A stretch of DNA of 22,143 bases from Dehalococcoidia bacterium. Lineage in GTDB: Bacteria; Chloroflexota; Dehalococcoidia; SZUA-161; SpSt-899. Position numbers and translations under genes: made by a program. How positions within the stretch are numbered: the stretch's first letter is position 1; each line of letters starts with the position of its first letter. Under the pieces are notes generated by a model that was given only the letters and a program-made list of their open reading frames with translations, searched no databases and was not told the origin of the DNA. This document shows positions 7,100-13,773 of the stretch, piece by piece. The DNA is taken from positions 1-22,143 of the forward strand of contig JALPXQ010000013.1 of the NCBI GenBank assembly GCA_023271515.1. The letters are read 5' to 3'.

Positions 7100-7576
7100 G
7101 GCGCCTCCTCCAGGTCGTCAGAATAAACAGCAGACCAGCGCCCACAAGTAATAGTGGCCACAGTCTGATCAAATCGAACCAGAAGAGGTTGAAATTCTCT
7201 ACCAGGAAAGCGAGGCCCGCCACGATGAGGACAGTACCTATGAGTTCGCGGCGCCACCGAAAAATCCCTTCCCCATCTTTCGCCTCCGCTTGCTCCTCGC
7301 CAAATGTGGAACGTATCTCTTCTCCAAGTTCGCCGGCGGTCTTTTTGATCTCCTCCCCATTCTCCCGCATCGTCCTTGGGCTCGGTCGTCTTTGAACCCT
7401 CCAGTGGAACGATGACAGCCATGATGATGTAGATCAGGATGCCTAGCCCGTTGGCAAAAACCAGTAACACCATCACCAGGCGGACCAGCGTCGGATCCAC
7501 ATTCAGGTGTCTGGCCAGCCCCACACACCCCCCAAATCACCCGGTCGCTTCGACTGCGATACAGCCTTTTTTCCAT
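7092..7576 (-). pseudogene. PspC-domain membrane protein, two frameshifts
   Basis: Reconstruction across three frames gives MEKRLYRSRSDRVIWGVCG, then GLARHLNVDPTLVRLVMVLL and NGLGILIYIIMAVIVPLEG, which is a classic PspC domain (GVCGGLA, DPTLVRL, YIIMAVIVP). After a second shift, RENGEEIKKTAGELGEEIRS leads into two further helices (ELIGTVLIVAGLAFLVENFN, LIRLWPLLLVGAGLLFIL). Shift one is at the G-run 7519-7522, where two bases appear missing from GGxCTG. Shift two is near 7371. The start has a very good site (AAGGAGG). PspC proteins sense or respond to membrane stress, and this one heads a run with LiaF-like proteins. It is non-functional as written unless these are sequence errors. Confidence 0.8.
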
Positions 7577-7632
7577 AATTCCTCCTTGCAGGTTACGTTA
7601 AGCGTTTAGCAGTCAGCGATCAGCTGCGAGGA

Positions 7633-7654
7633 GTGAAGGATTCCTTTCCTTCAC
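7633..7654. promoter_or_regulatory. 8-bp inverted repeat between divergent pspC-like gene and proS
   Basis: GTGAAGGA, six bases, TCCTTCAC, about 60 bases upstream of the pspC-like start. A perfect dyad in a divergent control region could be an operator or a short hairpin. I could not place a convincing -35/-10 pair for the leftward gene. Confidence 0.4.
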
Positions 7655-7771
7655 TTATGATAGCCTATATCAAGCTATTTTTCCACTACCTTGAGGATGC
7701 TGATTGATCACTGGCCTGACCCCCGATTTTCATTTAAGGCAATTCAGGGGTAGAGAAACTTGTCTGAATCG

Positions 7772-7780
7772 TGCTATACT
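7772..7780 (+). promoter_or_regulatory. Extended -10 promoter for proS
   Basis: TGC-TATACT matches the extended -10 form TGn-TATAAT. There is no good -35 at the usual distance, which extended -10 promoters can lack. The predicted transcript start is near 7787, leaving a leader of about 22 bases before ATG 7809. Confidence 0.4.
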
Positions 7781-7808
7781 TGTGAGCAGGCGTCGCCTCT
7801 TCGAAATC

Positions 7809-9551
7809 ATGCGTTTATCCACACTTTTCGGTAAGACCTTGCGGCAAGCTCCGGCGGAGGCCGATACCGTAAGTCATCAACTGCTTCTCAAAGCAGGGAT
7901 GATCCATCAGGTGGCAGCGGGCGTTTATGCCTATCTGCCCCTGGGATGGCGTGTGCTGCGCAAGATCGAACAGATCATCCGAGAGGAAATGGACGCCGCC
8001 GGCGGCCAGGAGGTAATGCTGCCCGTGCTGCAGCCCTTCGAGATGTGGCAAGAGACCGGACGGGATCTGGCGTTTGGAAAATCCCTGTTCACCCTGACCG
8101 ACCGGCGGGATCGTGATCTTTGCCTTGGTCCCACACATGAGGAGATCGTAACAGCCCTGGCTTGTTTCAATGTGCGAAGCTATCGAGATCTGCCGATGAT
8201 GCCCTATCAGATACAGACCAAGTTCCGGGACGAACCGCGGCCCAGGGGAGGGTTACTGCGCGTGCGCGAGTTCCACATGAAGGATCTCTACAGCCTGGAT
8301 GTCAGCCAAGAAGCACTGGATCGGAGCTACCAGAAGATGATCCGGGCGTATAATAATATCTATGCCCGCTGTGGGCTGCCGGTAGTCATGGTCGAGGCCG
8401 ATAGCGGCGCCATAGGCGGCAAGGATTCCCACGAGTTCATCCTTCTTGCCGAGACCGGCGAGGATGAGGTGATCTATTGTGCGCAGTGCGGCTATGCCGC
8501 CAACGCGGATCGGGCTGCCTTCGCCAGGCCAGAGGTAGAGAACAAGGGGGAACCTCTGCCACTGGAAGAGGTATCTACGCCCGGGGTGAAGACCATCGAG
8601 GAGCTGGCGCGCTTCCTTGGGGTGCTAACAAGTCAAACGCTGAAGGCCGTTTTCTATGCTGCCGATGGAGAGGTTGTCTTCGTCGTCATCCGGGGAGATC
8701 TCGAGGTCAACGAGGTGAAGCTTAAGAACGCCCTCAAATGCATCGAGGTGCGTCTGGCCACGGAGGGGGAGGTGGCCGGGGCGGGGTTGGTGGCTGGTTC
8801 GGCATCGCCGATAGGACTTTCGGGGATAAGGATCGTGGCCGACGACTCGATAGCCATGGGCGCTAACTTCGTCATCGGCGCCAACAAACCAGATGCACAT
8901 CTCAAGAATGCCAACTACCCGCGCGACTTTAAGGTGGACATTATGACCGACATCGCCCTCGCCCAGGCGGGTTACAGATGCGTCGGATGTGGGGCTGAAC
9001 TCCTGTCAGAACGGGGCATCGAGGTAGGGCACCTGTTCAAGCTGGGGACTGTGTTCAGCGAGAAAATGGGGGCGTTTTACCTCGATCAAGATGGGACAGA
9101 AAAGCCGATCGTCATGGGCTGCTATGGCATAGGGCTGGGGCGGCTTCTGGCGGCGGCCGTGGAACAGAATCACGACGAGAAAGGCATAATCTGGCCGCTC
9201 TCGATCGCCCCGCATCAGGTTTACCTCTGCCCACTGAGCATTGACCGTGACGAGGTAGCAGAGGCTGCAGGAAAGCTCTATTCCGAGCTTCGAAAGGCCC
9301 GATTTGAAGTGCTCTTCGATGACCGGGAAGAATCTCCAGGGGTCAAGTTCAACGACGCCGATCTCCTCGGCATACCCATCAGGGTGGTGGTGAGCCCGCG
9401 AACATTGAAACAGGGCGCTGCTGAGGTTAAGCTTCGGACTAAGCGTGAAGTCGAGCTTGTTCCCTTAGGAGATGTCGTAGAGAAGCTCAAGGGGATTCTT
9501 GGCTCCTCATCTACCTCTGGTCACCATAGCAAGAGGGCCCCGAGGGCGTAA
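7809..9551 (+). CDS. proS: Prolyl-tRNA synthetase, bacterial type
   Basis: Charges tRNA-Pro with proline in the cytoplasm. About 580 residues from ATG 7809 (MRLSTLFGKTLRQAPAEADT), close to the usual length. The frame stays open upstream to 7704, but family alignment and the promoter at 7772-7780 favour 7809, although no clear ribosome site is seen. Visible features are the class II catalytic core with PTHEEIVT, QIQTKFRDEPRPRGGLLRVR and EFHMKDLYSLD; two Cys pairs (CAQCGY and CVGCGA) flanking the editing insertion domain of prokaryote-type ProRS; motif 3 GCYGIGLGRLLAAAVEQNHD; and a C-terminal anticodon-binding domain (LCPLSIDRDEVAEAAGKLYS). A short basic tail (GHHSKRAPRA) is unusual and overlaps the convergent ABC permease gene by 31 bases. 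Confidence 0.96.
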   Translation: MRLSTLFGKTLRQAPAEADTVSHQLLLKAGMIHQVAAGVYAYLPLGWRVLRKIEQIIREEMDAAGGQEVMLPVLQPFEMWQETGRDLAFGKSLFTLTDRRDRDLCLGPTHEEIVTALACFNVRSYRDLPMMPYQIQTKFRDEPRPRGGLLRVREFHMKDLYSLDVSQEALDRSYQKMIRAYNNIYARCGLPVVMVEADSGAIGGKDSHEFILLAETGEDEVIYCAQCGYAANADRAAFARPEVENKGEPLPLEEVSTPGVKTIEELARFLGVLTSQTLKAVFYAADGEVVFVVIRGDLEVNEVKLKNALKCIEVRLATEGEVAGAGLVAGSASPIGLSGIRIVADDSIAMGANFVIGANKPDAHLKNANYPRDFKVDIMTDIALAQAGYRCVGCGAELLSERGIEVGHLFKLGTVFSEKMGAFYLDQDGTEKPIVMGCYGIGLGRLLAAAVEQNHDEKGIIWPLSIAPHQVYLCPLSIDRDEVAEAAGKLYSELRKARFEVLFDDREESPGVKFNDADLLGIPIRVVVSPRTLKQGAAEVKLRTKREVELVPLGDVVEKLKGILGSSSTSGHHSKRAPRA

Positions 9552-10333
9552 GGCAGCAAAGCCAGTAACGCCAGCATGGGATGCCCACGTTGCGTCCTGT
9601 TGTGGCTGTCCCAGCAGAAGAGATAGATGGCCAGTCCAAACGACAGCACCCCGCCTGCCAGCAGGACGGCAAGCGACCAGTACGGATCAAACCCGATAGT
9701 CCAATTCTTGGCCAACCCTTGAAAGGCACTCATGGAATAGGTGCTCGGCAAGAGCATTCCGATTCTGGCGAGGGCATCGGGCATCATGTGCGCAGGTATC
9801 ATCAGTCCACCTATCATCATTGATGGCAAGAATATCAGTTGCGACCACAGCACGGTTGCCCGCGAACTGGACGAAATCACGCTGATCAGCAGGCTGATAC
9901 CGATAAAAGCAAAGGCTGTGAGCAAGAAGACCACGATAAAACCGGGCCAGTTGACGGGTAGAGGTGCGTCGAAGATCAAGGGCGCTGTGGCAGTGATTAC
10001 CACAGCTACAATCAGCGTATGCAGCATGGTCGTCAGCGCGGGAATAGTCAGGATCGATATCGCCGGGACACCGTTGATCTTATAGCTGCGAAAGATGCCT
10101 ACTTCGCGCGCCGTTACCAATGGCTGAGGCAAGCCCAGCAACATGCTCACCATGATTGCAAAAAGGATCATCGAGGGGATCACGGTCTCGCGAAAAGCAG
10201 GATTGAGCTCGGTCACGAACATCCCCGCCATAACGTAAAAACCTAATGGGAACAGGTAGTTCATCAAGAGCAATTCTTTGTTACGGATCCCGGTGCGGAA
10301 CTCAAATGAGAAGTGATTCATAAAAGCGCTCAT
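9521..10333 (-). CDS. ABC-2 type transporter permease
   Basis: A 270-residue integral membrane protein with six hydrophobic segments in the ABC-2 pattern, roughly residues 24-43, 50-70, 93-118, 130-152, 160-178 and 217-238. A seventh C-terminal segment (PMLALLALLPYALGALLLW) has its last codons in the overlap with proS. The conserved region before TM5 (SSSSRATVLWSQLIFLPSMM, then GGLMIP) is typical of DrrB-like exporters. The start ATG overlaps the stop of the upstream ATPase gene as ATGA, so the pair is translationally coupled and very likely forms one exporter. The substrate cannot be told. Drugs or lipids are usual for this class. Confidence 0.88.
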   Translation of the reverse strand: MSAFMNHFSFEFRTGIRNKELLLMNYLFPLGFYVMAGMFVTELNPAFRETVIPSMILFAIMVSMLLGLPQPLVTAREVGIFRSYKINGVPAISILTIPALTTMLHTLIVAVVITATAPLIFDAPLPVNWPGFIVVFLLTAFAFIGISLLISVISSSSRATVLWSQLIFLPSMMIGGLMIPAHMMPDALARIGMLLPSTYSMSAFQGLAKNWTIGFDPYWSLAVLLAGGVLSFGLAIYLFCWDSHNRTQRGHPMLALLALLPYALGALLLW

Positions 10334-11247
10334 CGGATACCTCCTGTGGTTGTAATTTCCAGAAAACGGTCTTCCAGGGAGGGTCGTTCTACGCGCAAAT
10401 CGATCAGGGTATCACCCTGAGATTTGATGTGGTCAATAATGGCTGAGACCGTGGGGCCGATATCCGTGCTGAAGTAGATGCTGTACTCGTCTTTGGACAC
10501 ATGCCGTCTTACAGCCGGGAAAGTGATGTCAGAATCGGACAAGCTGGAGCCTTGTGTGCGGACGGAGATCTTGGTCAGGCCTGCACCGGTCGCGGTTATG
10601 TCCAGCGGGGTGCCAGTTGCAGCGAACTTGCCACGCAGCAAAATCGCCACCCGGTCCGCCATTTCCGCTGCTTCGGCCATGTCGTGCGTGGCCAGCATGA
10701 TGGTGGTGCCGCCGGCTTGCAGTTCCCGCATCAGGTTGTGCAATTCGACACGCGAAGCAACGTCGAGGCCGGCGGTAGGCTCATCCAGAAAGAGCACCGG
10801 GGGATTGTGGGCAATCGCCAGGGCGAGCACCAACCGTCGCTGTTGGCCGGCAGACAGTTGGTGATGCCGGGCACCCCTTTTCTCTGTCAGGCCCAAACGG
10901 TCTATCAAGTCGTAACGCGGGGCTACGCCGTGGTAGGCGCAGAAGAACTTCATCGCCTCTACAACGGTGATGCTGTCCGGCAGGGCTGAGGTTTGTAATT
11001 GCACACCGATCAGGTTGCGCAGCTTACGCGACTGGTGGGCAGGGTCGACGCCCATCACCTGCAAAGATCCGCCATCGGGGATGCGCAAGCCTTCCAGACT
11101 TTCCAGCGTGCTGGTCTTACCCGCGCCGTTAGGCCCTAGAAGCCCAAAGATTTCGCCACGCTTCACCTCAAAGCTGATGCCGTCCACAGCTACGACATCA
11201 CCATAGATTTTCCGGAAGTCCCTGACTTGAATAACAGAGTCGTTCAT
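10330..11247 (-). CDS. ABC exporter ATP-binding protein (DrrA-like)
   Basis: An ATPase that powers the neighbouring permease. About 305 residues from ATG 11247 (MNDSVIQVRDFRKIYGDVVA), chosen because AGGAG stands 6 bases upstream. The frame extends to 11310 without a site. Motifs in order are Walker A GPNGAGKTS, a Q-loop around VQLQTSALP, signature LSAGQQRR (a variant of LSGGQ), Walker B VLFLDEPTAGLD, and H-loop LATHD. The C-terminal about 80 residues are a DUF4162-type extension ending PSLEDRFLEITT. It overlaps the permease start by four bases. Confidence 0.93.
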   Translation of the reverse strand: MNDSVIQVRDFRKIYGDVVAVDGISFEVKRGEIFGLLGPNGAGKTSTLESLEGLRIPDGGSLQVMGVDPAHQSRKLRNLIGVQLQTSALPDSITVVEAMKFFCAYHGVAPRYDLIDRLGLTEKRGARHHQLSAGQQRRLVLALAIAHNPPVLFLDEPTAGLDVASRVELHNLMRELQAGGTTIMLATHDMAEAAEMADRVAILLRGKFAATGTPLDITATGAGLTKISVRTQGSSLSDSDITFPAVRRHVSKDEYSIYFSTDIGPTVSAIIDHIKSQGDTLIDLRVERPSLEDRFLEITTTGGIR

Positions 11248-11303
11248 AGGAACTCCTCTCTTGCTCACAGTGATTTCTGCTGACTGTCGACTAGCGATTG
11301 TTA

Positions 11304-11336
11304 GAGGCATAGGAATCCTTGAAATTCCTATGCCTC
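11304..11336. repeat. 13-bp perfect inverted repeat (hairpin)
   Basis: GAGGCATAGGAAT, a 7-base loop (CCTTGAA), and the exact complement ATTCCTATGCCTC. It is the strongest single hairpin in the window and borders the tandem hairpin repeats that follow. There is no U-tract on either strand, so a standard intrinsic terminator is not supported. Confidence 0.75.
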
Positions 11337-11485
11337 ATAGGGGGCGAAGCTCCTTTTCGAATCCCGGGCATGACCGCTTACTAGAGGATTTCAGGGGAAG
11401 AATTCCCTGATGAAGGGGCAAAGCCCCTTTGAAAATCCTAAGGATAACCGCTTTTCAAGGAGTTTCAGGGAGAGAATCCCCCTGA
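11336..11485. repeat. Two diverged tandem copies of a 75-bp double-hairpin unit
   Basis: Copy A (11336-11410) and copy B (11411-11485) align end to end, by eye at about 70 percent. Each has a GC-rich hairpin (GGGGCGAAGCTCC in A; AAGGGGCAAAGCCCCTT, 11413-11429, in B), then a shared middle (GAATCC...ATGACCGCTT versus AAATCC...ATAACCGCTT), then a second hairpin built on TCAGGG...CCCTGA (11391-11410 in A; 11465-11485 in B). The copies keep their pairing although they differ in sequence, including G-T in A where B has G-C. This suggests that structure matters. No coding potential is seen. Confidence 0.65.
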
Positions 11486-11566
11486 CGATCCTGATACAAT
11501 GATCCCGTGAAATACTATATCGTGGGATGAGCACTTACTCAAATAGTCCTCGGTGATTATAGGGAT
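11486..11566. other. Remaining non-coding DNA downstream of the anti-sigma gene
   Basis: With the repeats above it completes a gene-free block (11311-11566) between the anti-sigma gene and the ABC exporter operon, both leftward. A weak dyad ATCCC...GGGAT lies near 11502-11528. No clear promoter was found for the exporter operon. Confidence 0.35.
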
Positions 11567-12283
11567 CTAGCTTGCTTTGTGCAAGGTTAAGCCCCGTTTT
11601 CTCTGCCAGACCAGGAGGTGGGCACCCCCAAGTATGACCAGCAGGGCAGCGGATGCTATCTGAAGTGGTCGCAGCCATGGATAGGGTTTTCTGAGGGGGG
11701 CAACAGCCTCGGGCAGTTCGGGATGCTCAGCCGGCAGGTCCCACTCCTGCCCCGGTTCAACCCTCCGCGTTACACGCCCATCCACCGGTTCCGTTGCTTC
11801 CGGCGGCCAATCGGCAATCTCACCGGGGGGATCCTCTGCCTGCTGCACAGGTATGTCTCCCTCCTGATGCTCCGGTGCCGTATCCTCAGGGGCTGCAACA
11901 TCAGCTACCTCCGGTGGTGGTTCAACGATGACATCGCCATGGAACAGCCCGCTAAAATCGCCCGCTAACAGGATCGCCAGAAGAACGACAGCCAGGGTCG
12001 TCGCCAGGCGCAACCGTTTCATGCCTGGGAGGGCGAAAGGAACCCCATCCCGTCTCGCTGGTGCTTCCGCCAGGGTGAAGGAACGTGGTGCAGATGCAGC
12101 AGGCATGCGGCGAAGCAATTGAACCGTGGCCCCCAACGAGCGAAGCTCCCACTCGCAATCCTCACATATCTCGATATGAAATTGCACCGCATCTCGTTCC
12201 AGAGACGTTAGGCAATCATCCAGATAAGGGGAGAACATCTCCCGGATCCTCTGGCATTCTCTCTTGCGCCGGCGACCGAACAT
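11567..12283 (-). CDS. Zinc-binding anti-sigma factor, membrane-anchored
   Basis: A 238-residue protein, start ATG 12283. Residues 8-50 form an anti-sigma zinc-finger domain with H36-x3-C40-x2-C43 (HIEICEDC) and earlier Cys residues at 10 and 24. Such domains hold an ECF sigma factor at the membrane. Hydrophobic segments lie at about 91-107 (LRLATTLAVVLLAILLAGDF) and 206-225 (QIASAALLVILGGAHLLVW), with a Pro/Glu-rich linker of about 95 residues between them. This gives a hairpin topology with the linker probably outside the membrane. It follows the sigma gene by 14 bases, the usual sigma/anti-sigma order. The inducing signal cannot be inferred. Confidence 0.85.
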   Translation of the reverse strand: MFGRRRKRECQRIREMFSPYLDDCLTSLERDAVQFHIEICEDCEWELRSLGATVQLLRRMPAASAPRSFTLAEAPARRDGVPFALPGMKRLRLATTLAVVLLAILLAGDFSGLFHGDVIVEPPPEVADVAAPEDTAPEHQEGDIPVQQAEDPPGEIADWPPEATEPVDGRVTRRVEPGQEWDLPAEHPELPEAVAPLRKPYPWLRPLQIASAALLVILGGAHLLVWQRKRGLTLHKAS

Positions 12284-12297
12284 CTTAATTGTCCCTC

Positions 12298-12882
12298 CTA
12301 CTTATACAGACGAAATTCGGGGGGCAAAAGTTCCCGATTTTTGAGCAACAAGTCGCGAAGGTTGGCTCTTCCGCGATTTAGTCTCGACTTGACCGTGCCA
12401 ATAGAGCTATTTGTGATCTGCGCAATCTCCTCATAGGTGAACCCCTGAAGGTCGGCCAGGGTGACCACCAGGCGCTGTTCCTCGGCCAAGCAGAGCAAAT
12501 GTTGACTGATCAACTGACTCAAGTCCTCTCGCAGGAGATGGTCCTCGGGCGACTCAGCAGAACTCGGAAGCGGATTATGCTCTGGGAACATGGCGTCCAG
12601 GGAGTCCACCTGCCGTCCCCGTCTCCTTCGGACCTCGTCGGTACAAAAGCGGGCTGCCACACGAAAGATCCAGGTCCTGAAGGTGCCTCCCCTGAAACTG
12701 CCAATGGCTTTCCATGAAAGGATGAAAATTTCCTGGGTAGCATCCTCCGCATCCTGGCGATTTCCCAGCATACGCATAGCGAGATTATACACCTGCCTCT
12801 GATACCTTTCCACCAGTTGGTTGAACGAGTCCAGGTCACCATCCTTGCTTTGCTGGATCAGTTCCTCTTCGTAAGTAGGCAT
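12298..12882 (-). CDS. ECF (sigma-70 family, RpoE-like) RNA polymerase sigma factor
   Basis: A 194-residue sigma factor containing only regions 2 and 4. Region 2 spans about residues 20-95, with YNLAMRMLGNRQDAEDATQE and FRTWIFRVAARFCTDEVRRR. Region 4 spans about 125-180, with EEQRLVVTLADLQGFTYEEI and SIGTVKSRLNRGRANLRDLL forming the -35-binding helix-turn-helix. Length and layout match RpoE/SigW-type members. The gene is transcribed leftward together with its anti-sigma factor and faces away from lepB. I could not define its own promoter with confidence. Confidence 0.93.
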   Translation of the reverse strand: MPTYEEELIQQSKDGDLDSFNQLVERYQRQVYNLAMRMLGNRQDAEDATQEIFILSWKAIGSFRGGTFRTWIFRVAARFCTDEVRRRRGRQVDSLDAMFPEHNPLPSSAESPEDHLLREDLSQLISQHLLCLAEEQRLVVTLADLQGFTYEEIAQITNSSIGTVKSRLNRGRANLRDLLLKNRELLPPEFRLYK

Positions 12883-12916
12883 CTTCCTGCAAAAGCCCCG
12901 TTTGAGAGGCAGCCAA

Positions 12917-12945
12917 TTGACTATGGGGCGGCTTTTCTCTATACT
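12917..12945 (+). promoter_or_regulatory. Sigma70 promoter for the signal peptidase gene
   Basis: TTGACT, exactly 17 bases, TATACT, a near-consensus promoter. The transcript should start near 12952, about 60 bases before ATG 13014. A small hairpin GGGC-AATA-GCCC lies in the leader just before the ribosome site. Confidence 0.75.
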
Positions 12946-13013
12946 AGATTCAGTTCTTATTTTAACATATTTTGCACTTGTTAAGCGGGCAATAGCCCAC
13001 CACGGAGTAACAT

Positions 13014-13604
13014 ATGAAGGCGGCGATTCGCGAGGTTCTTACAACAATCCTTCTGGCATTGCTATTCTTCGCAGCTATTCGCGCGGTGGTGTGTAATTTC
13101 GAGGTCCATGGCTTCAGCATGGAGCCTAACCTGCACGATGGTCAGTTCATCATCGTGAGCAAAGCGGCTTACTGGTTTGCTGATCCTCAGAGAGGAGACA
13201 TAGTAGTATTCCAAACGGACAGGCTTAATCATGGTATCATCCATCGGATAGTCGGCCTGCCGAATGAATTGATAGAGTTGAGAAATGGAGTGCTCTACGT
13301 AAACGGGGAGAAACTCAAAGAGCCTTATGTTCGAGGACATTCGGTCTCGGTATCTCCCAGAAAGGTCCCCAATGACAGTTTCTTCATTGTGGGTGACAAT
13401 CGCGCCGCAACCAGTTGGGACATCGTTCCCCGAAGGGATATAGTCGGCAGGGCATGGCTAATCTACTGGCCGATAAGTGAATGGGGCTTGGTCCCGAACC
13501 ACCAATGGGAATCGGAGGCGGCGGGTAAGGAACAATTGGATGCCGGAGCGTTGGGTCTGCCGTATTCGCTTCGAGTTGACGTTAGCCGGACAGGTGCGCT
13601 ATAG
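13014..13604 (+). CDS. lepB: Signal peptidase I with His at the usual Lys position
   Basis: Cleaves signal peptides from exported proteins at the outer face of the membrane. 196 residues; GGAG lies 6 bases before ATG. There is one N-terminal membrane helix (residues 8-27, VLTTILLALLFFAAIRAVVC). The S26 family boxes are visible: GFSMEP with catalytic S35, RGDIVVFQ, HRIVGLPNE, and GDNRAATSWD...VGRAWLIYWP. In bacterial type I peptidases the third box normally reads KRVxGLP with the general-base Lys; here residue 77 is His (IIHRIVGLP). Ser-His pairs are known in the ER/archaeal type and SipW-like enzymes. After the usual end (WGLVPN) about 35 extra residues follow, encoded by DNA that also carries the tRNA-Lys promoter. 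Confidence 0.92.
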   Translation: MKAAIREVLTTILLALLFFAAIRAVVCNFEVHGFSMEPNLHDGQFIIVSKAAYWFADPQRGDIVVFQTDRLNHGIIHRIVGLPNELIELRNGVLYVNGEKLKEPYVRGHSVSVSPRKVPNDSFFIVGDNRAATSWDIVPRRDIVGRAWLIYWPISEWGLVPNHQWESEAAGKEQLDAGALGLPYSLRVDVSRTGAL

Positions 13605-13605
13605 T
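13576..13605 (+). promoter_or_regulatory. Promoter for tRNA-Lys inside the 3' end of lepB
   Basis: TTGACG, 18 bases, TATAGT. The transcript start would be near 13612, three bases before the mature tRNA. The -10 box contains the TAG stop codon of lepB. Confidence 0.55.
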
Positions 13606-13614
13606 TTGAATGGC

Positions 13615-13689
13615 GGGCCGGTAGCTCAGCGGAAGAGCACCGGACTTTTAATCCGGGTGTCGTGGGTTCGAATCCCACCCGGCTCACCA
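13615..13689 (+). tRNA. tRNA-Lys (anticodon TTT), CCA encoded
   Basis: All four arms pair. The acceptor is GGGCCGG with CCGGCTC (one G-U), the D stem GCTC/GAGC, the anticodon stem CCGGA/TCCGG around loop CTTTTAA (anticodon TTT at 13647-13649), and the T arm GTGGG-TTCGAAT-CCCAC. The discriminator is A, followed by encoded CCA (13687-13689). It sits between lepB and the radical SAM gene and probably has its own promoter. Confidence 0.97.
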
Positions 13690-13703
13690 CTCGAGTTTGG
13701 CCC

Positions 13704-13732
13704 TTGATTTCCGGAACAGTTCCGATTAGAAT
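13704..13732 (+). promoter_or_regulatory. Promoter with a dyad operator in its spacer, before the radical SAM gene
   Basis: TTGATT, 17 bases, TAGAAT. The spacer holds a perfect 6-1-6 palindrome, CGGAAC-A-GTTCCG (13712-13724), in the position where a repressor or a MerR-type activator could act. The start of transcription should be near 13739, leaving about 35 bases before ATG 13774 with GGAGGTG. Confidence 0.5.
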
Positions 13733-13773
13733 ATAGAGAGAACCTGATTCTAACAGCCGGCAATGGAGGTGCA

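Noticed and set aside
7704..7808. N-terminal extension of ProS
   Set aside because: Family alignment begins at MRLSTLFG, and a promoter-like box lies inside the extension. The extra residues look like translated control DNA.
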